Assembly: GCF_042665075.1 (NCBI RefSeq)
Contig: NZ_JBHTBR010000005.1
Span: forward strand, 124,001 to 188,000
Reading direction: 5' to 3'
Source: Hirschia litorea
GTDB lineage: Bacteria > Pseudomonadota > Alphaproteobacteria > Caulobacterales > Hyphomonadaceae
Length of the DNA stretch: 64,000 nt
The position numbers were made by a program, and so were the translations under genes. Below are positions 43,214-50,952 of this stretch, piece after piece (the first letter of the stretch is position 1; every line of letters begins with the position of its first letter). The notes beneath the pieces are model-generated. The model ran no database searches and had not been told where the DNA came from. It saw nothing but the letters and a program-made list of their open reading frames with translations.

Positions 43214-43270
43214 ATGACGCAAAAGCGTATATGGGGTGTGGTCAAAAGTGTTGATTTTATAGGGGTATAG
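43214..43270 (+). CDS. Possible 18-codon upstream ORF of a lipoprotein gene
   Basis: An ATG shortly after AAAGGA opens an 18-codon frame (MTQKRIWGVVKSVDFIGV) that stops one base before the lipoprotein start. The lipoprotein ribosome site (GGGG) lies in its last codons. It could couple translation, or be chance. A GACGC-AAAA-GCGT hairpin sits at its beginning. Confidence 0.22.
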   Translation: MTQKRIWGVVKSVDFIGV

Positions 43271-43271
43271 A

Positions 43272-43826
43272 ATGACGAATTTCGTAGGCAAAGCAGTTCT
43301 TTTAAGCGCAATGATGGTAACGGGTTTGATTACTAGCGGGTGCGCGAGCACATCAACCAGCACACTTCTTCCAACAGATATTCCCTACCTCTATGGACCA
43401 ACAGCAATGGACATGCCCGTTAGCGCGAGTGCAAATAGCCAGCGTTGCGACGCCATTTTTGAAGAAATAAACACACTAAACACAGGTCTTGGATCAACCA
43501 CTTCCGAAGAAGCACCCGCCCCCGAAGCCACTGCTTCTGACCGTGTTTTAAACTATGCAAAAGACTTCGCCTTAGAAACAGTCAAAGGCCCCTTCCAACC
43601 ACTCCTCCAAACAAAACGCGCGATATTTAACGATGAAGAAAAAGCGCGTTTGCTAGATGAAGGCGAAACTCGCGGCCAAATTAGACGCGCATACTTAATG
43701 GGTCTAGCACGCGGTATTCCCTGCGCAAACAAGCCAATGGAAAGCCTAATTCAAGCTTCTTCCGAACCAGAACCTGACACGCCAGCACTTGGCATAGCGT
43801 CGCTAACGCCCGTTCTTGCTCCCTAA
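43272..43826 (+). CDS. Hypothetical lipoprotein
   Basis: A 184-residue protein with a lipobox ITSGC (Cys24). The mature N-terminus is Ser/Thr-rich. A central helical region includes ALETVKGPFQPLLQTKRAIF and LDEGETRGQIRRAYLMGLARG, which looks like a conserved core. One Cys pair (QRCDAIF and IPCANKP) could form a disulfide. No family recognised. GGGG lies seven bases before the ATG. Confidence 0.7.
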   Translation: MTNFVGKAVLLSAMMVTGLITSGCASTSTSTLLPTDIPYLYGPTAMDMPVSASANSQRCDAIFEEINTLNTGLGSTTSEEAPAPEATASDRVLNYAKDFALETVKGPFQPLLQTKRAIFNDEEKARLLDEGETRGQIRRAYLMGLARGIPCANKPMESLIQASSEPEPDTPALGIASLTPVLAP

Positions 43827-43851
43827 AACCTATCTAACTCACTACCTATTG

Positions 43852-44088
43852 CTAAGCAGAAACGATCTGTTGCATTTCCCATTTAAGCCATGAGCGATGC
43901 GCTTCTAACCGTTCAACAAAGCGCAGATCGGCATTGGGTTGCAACAATACTTCATCGCGCCATTTTTGAAGAATTAGGTCCTGCGTACGCAACCAATTTA
44001 AAAGGTTTTCCTGCATCTCGAATGGCAGGAACGCCGAAGAACAGCTTGGACGATTACTCGGCTGACTATCAACTTTTGGCAAAGCCAT
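43852..44088 (-). CDS. Small hypothetical protein (78 residues)
   Basis: A short frame whose second half (LLNWLRTQDLILQKWRDEV...) is helical and Trp-rich in a way unlike random sequence. The first 20 residues are low-complexity, so an internal start near MQENLLNW is possible. It lies between the convergent lipoprotein and ilvC terminator. The opposing plus-strand frame over the same bases (43890-44126) is less protein-like. Real but unassigned at best. Confidence 0.38.
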   Translation of the reverse strand: MALPKVDSQPSNRPSCSSAFLPFEMQENLLNWLRTQDLILQKWRDEVLLQPNADLRFVERLEAHRSWLKWEMQQIVSA

Positions 44089-44185
44089 CTGGATCTCACT
44101 TGTTTAAAAATCATTATTGCGAATAATTCTCATTATTAAATACTATTTCTAAATAGCAAGCCCTAAAAGCTCAATCACACAAAAA

Positions 44186-44219
44186 AAGCGCATATCCCTT
44201 CAAAAGGGATATGCGCTTT
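44186..44219 (-). terminator. Terminator of the ilv operon (after ilvC)
   Basis: On the minus strand AAGCGCATATCCCTT pairs with AAGGGATATGCGCTT and ends in seven T residues, about 50 bases past the ilvC stop. Confidence 0.88.
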
Positions 44220-44270
44220 TCCAAAACCTACATCTTTAAAAGTTGTGGGATTTAATCGTCAAAAACCCGC

Positions 44271-45290
44271 TTAGTTGCGGTTTTTGTCAACCAATTGATT
44301 TGATTTGCTCCACTGCATCATACCGCGAAGTTTTTCACCAACTTCTTCAATGTTGTGCTCATTCATACGCGAACGCATAGATTTAAAGCTCGGTGCACCA
44401 GCTTGGTTTTCAAGAACCCAATCACGCGCAAATTTACCGTTCTGGATGTCTTCAAGAACAGCTTTCATAGCTTTTTTCGTTTCAGACGTCACAACACGAG
44501 GACCAGACACATACTCACCATACTCAGCAGTGTTTGAGATTGAGTAATTCATGTTGGCGATACCGCCTTCATAGATAAGGTCCACGATAAGTTTTGTTTC
44601 GTGAAGACACTCAAAATATGCCATTTCTGGCGCATAACCTGCTTCAACAAGTGTCTCATAACCAGCCTTGATAAGCTCAACGATACCACCACAAAGAACA
44701 GCTTGTTCACCAAATAGGTCAGTTTCTGTTTCTTCTTTGAATGATGTCTCGATCACTCCTGCACGTGTGTTACCGATCGCTTTTGAATAGCTAAGCGCAA
44801 CTGCTTGCGCTGTACCTGTCGCATCTTGGTGGATAGCAATAAGACCAGGCAGACCAAAACCCTGCTGGAATTGACCACGTAGTGTGTGACCAGGTCCTTT
44901 AGGAGCTGACAAAGATACATCCACATCTTTTGGCGGCTGAATCAAATTGTAATGAATGTTGAAACCGTGGCCAAACATGATGTGCTGACCTTTACGAACA
45001 TGCGGCTCAATTTCATTTGCCCAAAGAACAGCTTGCTTTTCGTCTGGCACAAGGATCATCACAACATCAGCCCACTTAGTGGCTTCAACCGGAGTCATTA
45101 CTTTAAGACCTTCAGCTTCAGCTTTTGGCTTAGATTGTGAATTTTCTTGCAAACCAACAACTAGGTTTTTCACACCGCTTTCGCGCATATTCAAAACGTG
45201 TGCGTGCCCTTGTGAACCATACCCAATAACAGCCACTTTTTTAGACTGGATCAAAGATAGGTCCGCGTCGTTTTCGTAATAAACTTTCAT
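44271..45290 (-). CDS. ilvC: Ketol-acid reductoisomerase, class I
   Basis: NADPH- and Mg-dependent enzyme of valine and isoleucine synthesis. The 339-residue protein has the Rossmann motif AVIGYGSQGHAH, the LSAPKGPGHTLR and DLFGEQAVLCGG regions, and the C-terminal knotted domain with ECLHETKLIVDLIYEGG. It is the last gene of the ilvB-ilvN-glycosyltransferase-ilvC set and follows a strong terminator downstream. It starts 29 bases past the WecG-STAS gene. Confidence 0.97.
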   Translation of the reverse strand: MKVYYENDADLSLIQSKKVAVIGYGSQGHAHVLNMRESGVKNLVVGLQENSQSKPKAEAEGLKVMTPVEATKWADVVMILVPDEKQAVLWANEIEPHVRKGQHIMFGHGFNIHYNLIQPPKDVDVSLSAPKGPGHTLRGQFQQGFGLPGLIAIHQDATGTAQAVALSYSKAIGNTRAGVIETSFKEETETDLFGEQAVLCGGIVELIKAGYETLVEAGYAPEMAYFECLHETKLIVDLIYEGGIANMNYSISNTAEYGEYVSGPRVVTSETKKAMKAVLEDIQNGKFARDWVLENQAGAPSFKSMRSRMNEHNIEEVGEKLRGMMQWSKSNQLVDKNRN

Positions 45291-45319
45291 TCTCGTCTCT
45301 CCGTTGGAACATCCGTGTT

Positions 45320-46444
45320 CTAGTTATGAAGCGCAACGGTATTCAGATTTTCAAATCTGGATACCACAAGCAAACTTCGCAATTCTGAGTTTAAATTAAT
45401 AAATACTAACTTCGTTGATTGTTGAGCTAATTCAGCTTCCAGCACCAATAAGTGACCAAGCGTTGCACCGCCTACATGATCCACATCCTTCATATCTAAA
45501 TAAAGGTTTTGACCCGCAACTAATTCACTTGATTGCTGAATAATCTCGTTCATTTGTTTGAGTTGAAAATGTCGAGGCCAGCTAATTTTAAGGCCGTCTT
45601 CAACAACCTCAAAGGCACACGCATCATATCCACCCGATTGAGCAGCTAGATTGGCTGAGCGCACTTGCAAAGCCTCGTTCAGGAAACGTGGCAAACTAGA
45701 CGCATCTTTCCAATAGCGCTTCCATAAAGAAGGCTCGGCATATATCCGATAGGCCCATTCCAAACCATTGCCAGCCATCCATTCAGGTGCTCGCCGAATT
45801 GTACCTGCAACAAAATCAACAACTGCGCCCAAATGCGCGATTACCGGAACCTCCAATTGCTGAAGATTGTGCGATATCCATTTTTGTCCTTTCATCGCCC
45901 CAAGAGCAACGACAACAAAATCTGGTTTTGCTTCATTTATGGCTTCAATAATCTCAGGCCGGCTCATTTCTTCCACAGAGCCAAATCCGGGATTGATAAA
46001 CCCCACACCTTCCATACCCAAGTTTTCAGAATTAATCTGATTATGGGCACGTTCAGCAGCTCCATCTCGACCACCAAAGAAGAACACACGTACACGTTTC
46101 TCTTTTGGCAATGATCGCCTCCGCAACCTATCAAACACATCGGAACCTGCTACCCTTTGCGTTAAGGGTGCGCCCTGCATTTGCGCAAGTTTAACGATAG
46201 GCATTCCATCTGCCACACTCATATCCGCTTCATTAATAAGCTGACGAACAGCAGTATCTTTTGAAGCCTCAACGAGCCAATCAAGATTAGGCGTGACAAA
46301 TGACAATCTCTTACGAGTCGCAATTGCGTTATCAATATTCGCAACCGCTTCATCAATACTCAGAACATCAATAGCAACACCATTGACACTCCAAAGCTTG
46401 CGCATGCGACTATCAGAAACACACCGATCAGGTTGCATCAGCAT
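45320..46444 (-). CDS. WecG/TagA/CpsF glycosyltransferase fused to a STAS domain
   Basis: A 374-residue fusion. Residues about 15-250 are a GT26-family glycosyltransferase: VNGVAIDVLSIDEAV, SFVTPNLDWLVEAS, then MSVADGMPIVKLAQ with the ADG motif, RVFFFGGRDGAA, NPGFGS and FVVVALGAMKGQKWI. The last 90 residues form a STAS domain: QNLYLDMKDVDHVGGATLGHLLVLEA (in pieces), with the D-x-x-x-x-x-x-(G/S)-x-x-x-L pattern. The GT26 part normally makes lipid-linked surface polymers. STAS domains regulate partners, often by phosphorylation or nucleotide binding. It sits three bases after ilvN and 29 bases before ilvC, an unexpected place. I do not know of this fusion as a named gene. Confidence 0.82.
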   Translation of the reverse strand: MLMQPDRCVSDSRMRKLWSVNGVAIDVLSIDEAVANIDNAIATRKRLSFVTPNLDWLVEASKDTAVRQLINEADMSVADGMPIVKLAQMQGAPLTQRVAGSDVFDRLRRRSLPKEKRVRVFFFGGRDGAAERAHNQINSENLGMEGVGFINPGFGSVEEMSRPEIIEAINEAKPDFVVVALGAMKGQKWISHNLQQLEVPVIAHLGAVVDFVAGTIRRAPEWMAGNGLEWAYRIYAEPSLWKRYWKDASSLPRFLNEALQVRSANLAAQSGGYDACAFEVVEDGLKISWPRHFQLKQMNEIIQQSSELVAGQNLYLDMKDVDHVGGATLGHLLVLEAELAQQSTKLVFINLNSELRSLLVVSRFENLNTVALHN

Positions 46445-46447
46445 ACT

Positions 46448-47053
46448 CTACCGTCCTGCACCTGCATATGGACCACGTTGCAATGATAAAACGCCCGTGC
46501 GGGAAACTTCGACCAAACCAAGCGGCTCCATCAACTCAACAAATTGATCAATCTTGCTGGACGTACCCGTCACCTCAAACACAAAACTCTCATTCGTTGT
46601 ATCTATCACATTGCTGCGGAAGATTTCAGCAATACGTAACGCTTCGACGCGCTTCTCGCCTTTGCCGGCAACTTTCACCAGTGCCAATTCACGCTCAATA
46701 CCTGAATTCGAGTTGGTAATATCAATCACACGCGCGACAGGCACCAAACGCAATAATTGCGCTTCAATTTGCTCAAGCGTGTGGTTCGTTCCACTGCTTA
46801 CAATCGTAATACGCGATGTATGCGAACCACGGTCAACTTCAGCAACGGTCAAGCTTTCAATGTTATAACCGCGTGCAGAGAATAGTCCCACTACCCTTGC
46901 CAGAACTCCAGGTTCGTTATCAACAATTACAGCCAATGTTCGCTTTTCAATAACATCGGTATCATGGTGCAAGTCATAAGCGGAAGCAGGCTCCATAGCA
47001 TCCTGCATGGCTTCAATTTCAGCGTCTGTCATTTTCGTAATTCCCTCAGCCAC
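46448..47053 (-). CDS. ilvN: Acetolactate synthase small (regulatory) subunit
   Basis: Regulatory subunit giving valine feedback control to IlvB. At 201 residues it resembles IlvH in size: an N-terminal ACT domain (TLAVIVDNEPGVLARVVGLFSARGYNIESL, in pieces, about 38-65) and a C-terminal half with KVAGKGEKRVEALRIAEIFRSNVID. It starts two bases past ilvB and ends three bases before the WecG-STAS gene. Confidence 0.95.
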   Translation of the reverse strand: MAEGITKMTDAEIEAMQDAMEPASAYDLHHDTDVIEKRTLAVIVDNEPGVLARVVGLFSARGYNIESLTVAEVDRGSHTSRITIVSSGTNHTLEQIEAQLLRLVPVARVIDITNSNSGIERELALVKVAGKGEKRVEALRIAEIFRSNVIDTTNESFVFEVTGTSSKIDQFVELMEPLGLVEVSRTGVLSLQRGPYAGAGR

Positions 47054-47055
47054 GC

Positions 47056-48843
47056 CTATACCAATTGCTTTCCAGCTTCATCAATCTCATCACCCTTAAT
47101 ATCAGAAAGGATCATGTCATTGTGAGCTGCACCCGATGGGATCATCGGCAAACAATTTTCTGCTTTTTCCACCATACAATCAAATAATACGGGACCATCA
47201 TATTCGATCATCTCTTTAAGCGCATCATCAAGCTTGGTCGGATCATCACATTTGATCCCTTTTCCGCCCAATGCTTCGGCAAGCTTCACAAAGTCAGGAA
47301 GCGCATCTGAATACGAGCTAGAGTAGCGCTCTCCGTGCAATAATTGCTGCCACTGACGCACCATGCCCATCCATTCATTATTGAGAATGAAAACCTTCAC
47401 GGGCAATTTGTGTTGAACTGCAGTCGAAAACTCTTGCATGCACATTTGGATTGATGCTTCACCTGCAATATCCACAACCAATGCATCTGGATGCGCCTTT
47501 TGAACACCAACAGCTGCCGGCAAACCATATCCCATTGTCCCAAGACCACCGGACGTCATCCAGTGGTTTGGTTGTGAAAATTTGAAGTGTTGGGCTGCCC
47601 ACATTTGGTGCTGACCCACTTCAGTTGTGATATAGACGTCATCGCGGTGTTTCGTGAGTTCATACAAACGTTCGATTGCAAACTGCGGTTTAATTACCTC
47701 AGTTGAGCTTGGATAATCAAATGACTTAAAAGCACGCCATTGTTCAATTTGCGCCCACCACGCTTTAAGCGAAGGTGTTTTCTTCTTTTTCTCTTTCCAG
47801 CCCTCAAGCAATGCCTTCAAAGCTTGCCCACAATCTCCCACGACAGGGACATCCACGCGCACGACCTTATTGATAGAAGATGGATCTATATCAATGTGGA
47901 TTTTCTTGGAGTTAGGAGAAAACGCATCCAGACGCCCAGTAACACGGTCATCAAAACGCGCGCCCACACAAATCATAACATCGCAATCATGCATTGCATT
48001 GTTAGCTTCATATGAACCATGCATGCCCAACATGCCGAGGAATTTATCCCCTTCACCAGGATATGCACCAAGTCCCATTAAGGTTGATGTGATGGGAAAG
48101 CCAGTTTCTTCAACCAACTCACGTAAAATTTTAGAAGCTTCAGGGCCAGAATTGATTACACCGCCGCCCGTATAGAAAATAGGCTTAGACGCTGTTTTCA
48201 TAAGTTCCAAAGCCTGCTCTATTCGTTGGGCTTTCGGCTCATAGCGCGGTTGATAGGTACGGTGCTTAATAGTCTCAGGACCAACATATGTACCAGATGC
48301 AAATTGAATATCTTTAGGGATATCAATAACAACTGGACCAGGACGTCCCGTTGTCGCGACATAAAAAGCCTCATGCAGAATACGCGCAAGATCATTCACA
48401 TCTTTCACAAGATAATTATGTTTTGCACATGCGCGCGTTACACCAACAGTATCACATTCTTGAAATGCATCAGTCCCAATCAGATGCGTGGGAACCTGAC
48501 CTGTCAAAACAACCATAGGAATTGAATCAAGCATCGCATCTGCTATCGGCGTCACCATATTGGTCGCACCGGGGCCAGAGGTTACAAGTGCCACACCGCA
48601 CTTGCCTGTTGAACGTGCATAACCTTCTGCAGCGTGCCCAGCACCTTGCTCATGACGCACCAAAATGTGCTCCACAGCATTCTGGTTATAAATGGCGTCA
48701 TAGATTGGCAGCACTGCTCCGCCCGGATACCCGAAAACGGTATCAACATTCTGGTCTGCTAAAGCACGAAGTACAATTTCTGCACCTGTGATTGTTTTAG
48801 CATCTGCGTTTTTTGCTTTAGGCGGTTTATTCTTGGGAGCCAT
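47056..48843 (-). CDS. ilvB: Acetolactate synthase large subunit
   Basis: TPP-dependent first shared enzyme of branched-chain amino acid synthesis. The 595-residue protein has the catalytic Glu in LVRHEQGAGHAAEGYARSTG, GPGATNMVTPIADAMLDS, GARFDDRVTGRL (FAD region) and the C-terminal TPP fold with AGEASIQMCMQEFSTAVQ and LNNEWMGMVRQWQ. The Mg-binding position usually written GD in this fold reads Gly-Glu (Glu462). It has a GGAGAG ribosome site and is preceded by the ilv leader and attenuator. Confidence 0.97.
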   Translation of the reverse strand: MAPKNKPPKAKNADAKTITGAEIVLRALADQNVDTVFGYPGGAVLPIYDAIYNQNAVEHILVRHEQGAGHAAEGYARSTGKCGVALVTSGPGATNMVTPIADAMLDSIPMVVLTGQVPTHLIGTDAFQECDTVGVTRACAKHNYLVKDVNDLARILHEAFYVATTGRPGPVVIDIPKDIQFASGTYVGPETIKHRTYQPRYEPKAQRIEQALELMKTASKPIFYTGGGVINSGPEASKILRELVEETGFPITSTLMGLGAYPGEGDKFLGMLGMHGSYEANNAMHDCDVMICVGARFDDRVTGRLDAFSPNSKKIHIDIDPSSINKVVRVDVPVVGDCGQALKALLEGWKEKKKKTPSLKAWWAQIEQWRAFKSFDYPSSTEVIKPQFAIERLYELTKHRDDVYITTEVGQHQMWAAQHFKFSQPNHWMTSGGLGTMGYGLPAAVGVQKAHPDALVVDIAGEASIQMCMQEFSTAVQHKLPVKVFILNNEWMGMVRQWQQLLHGERYSSSYSDALPDFVKLAEALGGKGIKCDDPTKLDDALKEMIEYDGPVLFDCMVEKAENCLPMIPSGAAHNDMILSDIKGDEIDEAGKQLV

Positions 48844-48917
48844 GGGGATCTCTCCGGAATTTTAGTTTTAAAAGATAAATTTAAGCGATCGGCTGGGTAA
48901 CGCAGAACTACGAAAAA

Positions 48918-48936
48918 GGGCTCCAGTTAGGAGCCC
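48918..48936 (-). terminator. Attenuator terminator of the ilv operon
   Basis: GGGCTCC-TAACT-GGAGCCC on the minus strand is followed by TTTTT (forward A-run 48913-48917). It lies between the leader peptide and ilvB, 75 bases before the ilvB start, so it would end transcription before the structural genes. Confidence 0.85.
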
Positions 48937-48947
48937 CAATTTCAAAA

Positions 48948-48985
48948 CCCGACATCCCCTTCCGCGTTAAGCGAGGGATGCCGGG
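48948..48985 (-). promoter_or_regulatory. ilv leader helix preceding the attenuator
   Basis: The end of the leader ORF (48975-48985) pairs almost perfectly with 48948-48959 (CCCGRCATCCC type, one G-U), forming the usual first helix of an attenuator. A ribosome stalled on the Ile/Val/Leu codons would cover the first arm and release the second. The competing antiterminator helix is not obvious by eye. Confidence 0.6.
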
Positions 48986-49020
48986 CTAATAACGAGTAGT
49001 ACGATAGATGCGTTGCGCAT
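48967..49020 (-). CDS. ilvL: ilv leader peptide (17 residues)
   Basis: The ORF MRNASIVLLVISPASLA has Ile-Val-Leu-Leu-Val-Ile in consecutive codons (ATC GTA CTA CTC GTT ATT), exactly the end products of the pathway it precedes. GGGAAAG lies upstream of the ATG as a ribosome site. Ribosome stalling here when branched-chain aminoacyl-tRNAs run short would prevent formation of the terminator at 48918-48936. Function is inferred from sequence and context. Confidence 0.82.
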   Translation of the reverse strand: MRNASIVLLVISPASLA

Positions 49021-49048
49021 GATCTTTCCCAAAATTCTGTGAGAAGGG

Positions 49049-49077
49049 CTTTAGCCTTTCTAATTGGCCGCGTCAAT
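49049..49077 (-). promoter_or_regulatory. Candidate promoter of the ilv operon, overlapping the miaA 3' end
   Basis: On the minus strand ATTGAC (49077-49072) and CTAAAG (49054-49049) are separated by 17 bases. The first hexamer lies in the last codons of miaA and the second spans the bases after its stop. The predicted start near 49042 leaves a leader of about 22 bases before the peptide ATG. Confidence 0.5.
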
Positions 49078-49995
49078 CGCATGATGAATAGAACATATCA
49101 CCTTTTTTCTTACTTCTACGCATTTTGATGGAATACGTGTCCAAGTTGGGAACTGATGTGCGATCCACGTAAACTGACGCTTGGCATACCGCCGCGTATC
49201 CCTTTTGCCACGCTCAATCGCTTCTTCAAGTGAAACCTTTTCTTCAAAAAACTCACAAAAGCCCGGCATTCCATGTGCACGCATTATTGGTAGGTCTGCT
49301 GGAAGCTTACGTTCAAACAAAATCCGCGCCTCATCTGGTGCACCGGTCTCAAGCATGCGGTCAAACCGCGCCTCAATTCGCGCATAAAGCTCCTTGCGTA
49401 TTGGTGTCAGCGCAAAGCCAACCCATTCATTTTGTTTCAAAAAAGCAGGTTCCGGTGTTTGAAAAGACGTTATCGGTTTACCTGTATGATAATACACTTC
49501 CAGAGCACGCGTCAGCCGCTGTATATCTAACGGCTTGATCCTTGCCGCCGCATCAGCGTCAACACGCGCCAGCTCAGCATGTGCTGCCGCACGATCCGCT
49601 TCCACCTTCGCGAGCACCTCCCGCTTTATCTCTTCGGGCACATCCGGCACCTTAGATAAACCATGCACCAGAGCAGAGAGGTATAATCCCGTCCCACCTG
49701 CCAAAATAGGCACTTTTCCGCGACGGCGAATATCTTCTATCTGCGCACATGCGTCTTTGAGCCACAGTCCAGTAGAATAACGCTCTGCACCGTCTACATG
49801 ACCAAACATATGGTGGGGGGCTTGTGCAATCTCTTCAGCTGAAGGTCTTGCAGATAAAACCGAAAGGTCTTTATACACCTGCATTGCATCGGCATTGATG
49901 ATTTCACCATCAAGTTCTTTTGCAAGCGCGATAGATAAATCTGTTTTTCCGCTTGCAGTTGGGCCGTGGATCAGTATTGCTGGCGCCGTTCGCAC
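49060..49995 (-). CDS. miaA: tRNA dimethylallyltransferase MiaA
   Basis: Adds a dimethylallyl group to A37 of tRNAs that read UNN codons. The 311-residue protein has the P-loop HGPTASGKTDLSIALA, the NADAMQVYKDLSVLSARPS segment, the ILAGGTGLYLSALVHGLS motif and the C-terminal RYAKRQFTWIAHQFP. Interestingly, MiaA-modified tRNAs include some Leu and other UNN readers. Its 3' end carries the probable promoter of the ilv operon. Confidence 0.96.
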   Translation of the reverse strand: MRTAPAILIHGPTASGKTDLSIALAKELDGEIINADAMQVYKDLSVLSARPSAEEIAQAPHHMFGHVDGAERYSTGLWLKDACAQIEDIRRRGKVPILAGGTGLYLSALVHGLSKVPDVPEEIKREVLAKVEADRAAAHAELARVDADAAARIKPLDIQRLTRALEVYYHTGKPITSFQTPEPAFLKQNEWVGFALTPIRKELYARIEARFDRMLETGAPDEARILFERKLPADLPIMRAHGMPGFCEFFEEKVSLEEAIERGKRDTRRYAKRQFTWIAHQFPTWTRIPSKCVEVRKKVICSIHHAIDAAN

Positions 49996-50053
49996 GTTGA
50001 GCTTTTCCTTTTAAGCTTACCGCACTACTCCTAACTTGAAGGGTACGGGTTTT

Positions 50054-50941
50054 ATGAAACTTGTTATCGCCGCAAAAAAATCTGACAACCTGTCAACCGC
50101 AATTGAACGCATTCTTACAGATGCAAACGGAGCTTTTGGCGATATTGTTAGCCTTGGCGGAGAGAATTGGGAATGTAAAGAACGCAGCATTGAAGACGAT
50201 GCCTGGCAAGACCTAGCCGAAGATGTCTACATTCAACTCAATGCTTGTGCCGCTGAGTTTGCATTTGTGCCAGACGAAAACCGCAAAAAGAAACTCCTAA
50301 TCTCAGATATGGACTCAACCATTATCGGTCAGGAATGTATTGACGAGCTTGCAGACTTTGCCGGCAAAAAGGATGAAGTTTCAGAAATCACTGAACGCGC
50401 AATGCGCGGCGAACTAGACTTTGATGGCGCGCTAACGACCCGTGTCGCCATGCTTAAAGGCCTCTCAACTGATGTCCTTCAACAATGCTTCGAGCAACGA
50501 ATTACTTTGAACGATGATGCACGCACCCTTGTGCGCACAATGTCAGAGAACGGCGCACGCTGTGTCCTCGTATCGGGTGGCTTTACATTCTTTACTGAAC
50601 GCGTCGCCAAACTAGCAGGCTTTCACCACCACCGCGCCAATACGTTATTGATAGAAAACAATGCGCTCACTGGCGAAGTTGGCCGCCCCATTCTTGGCCG
50701 TGAAGCAAAACTTATTGCGCTAAACGAAGAAGCCGCAATTGCTGACGCAACATCTGCTGATGCGCTCGCTATCGGTGATGGTGCCAATGACTTAGCGATG
50801 ATCGAAGCGGCAGGTCTTGGCATCGCATACCGCGCTAAGAAAGTTGTTTCAGAACAAGCAGACATGGCAATCAAAGGCCCAAGCCTCATCCCAGCGCTCT
50901 TTTTCCAAGGCTATAAAGAGTCTGAATTCGTTACCGACTAA
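50054..50941 (+). CDS. serB: Phosphoserine phosphatase
   Basis: Last step of serine synthesis, a HAD-superfamily phosphatase. From ATG 50054 it has 295 residues; a TTG 18 bases upstream is less likely. The N-terminal 80 residues are a variable regulatory part. The HAD motifs follow: LLISDMDSTIIGQECIDELA (motif I, nucleophile Asp), VLVSGGFTFF (motif II), and GDGANDLAMIEAAGLGIAY (motif III). It converges on the symporter gene with only 11 bases between stops. Confidence 0.95.
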   Translation: MKLVIAAKKSDNLSTAIERILTDANGAFGDIVSLGGENWECKERSIEDDAWQDLAEDVYIQLNACAAEFAFVPDENRKKKLLISDMDSTIIGQECIDELADFAGKKDEVSEITERAMRGELDFDGALTTRVAMLKGLSTDVLQQCFEQRITLNDDARTLVRTMSENGARCVLVSGGFTFFTERVAKLAGFHHHRANTLLIENNALTGEVGRPILGREAKLIALNEEAAIADATSADALAIGDGANDLAMIEAAGLGIAYRAKKVVSEQADMAIKGPSLIPALFFQGYKESEFVTD

Positions 50942-50952
50942 TGAGCATTCGG

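Noticed and set aside
43890..44126. Plus-strand frame of 78 codons
   Set aside because: It opposes the slightly more protein-like minus-strand frame at 43852-44088 and lacks a good ribosome site.
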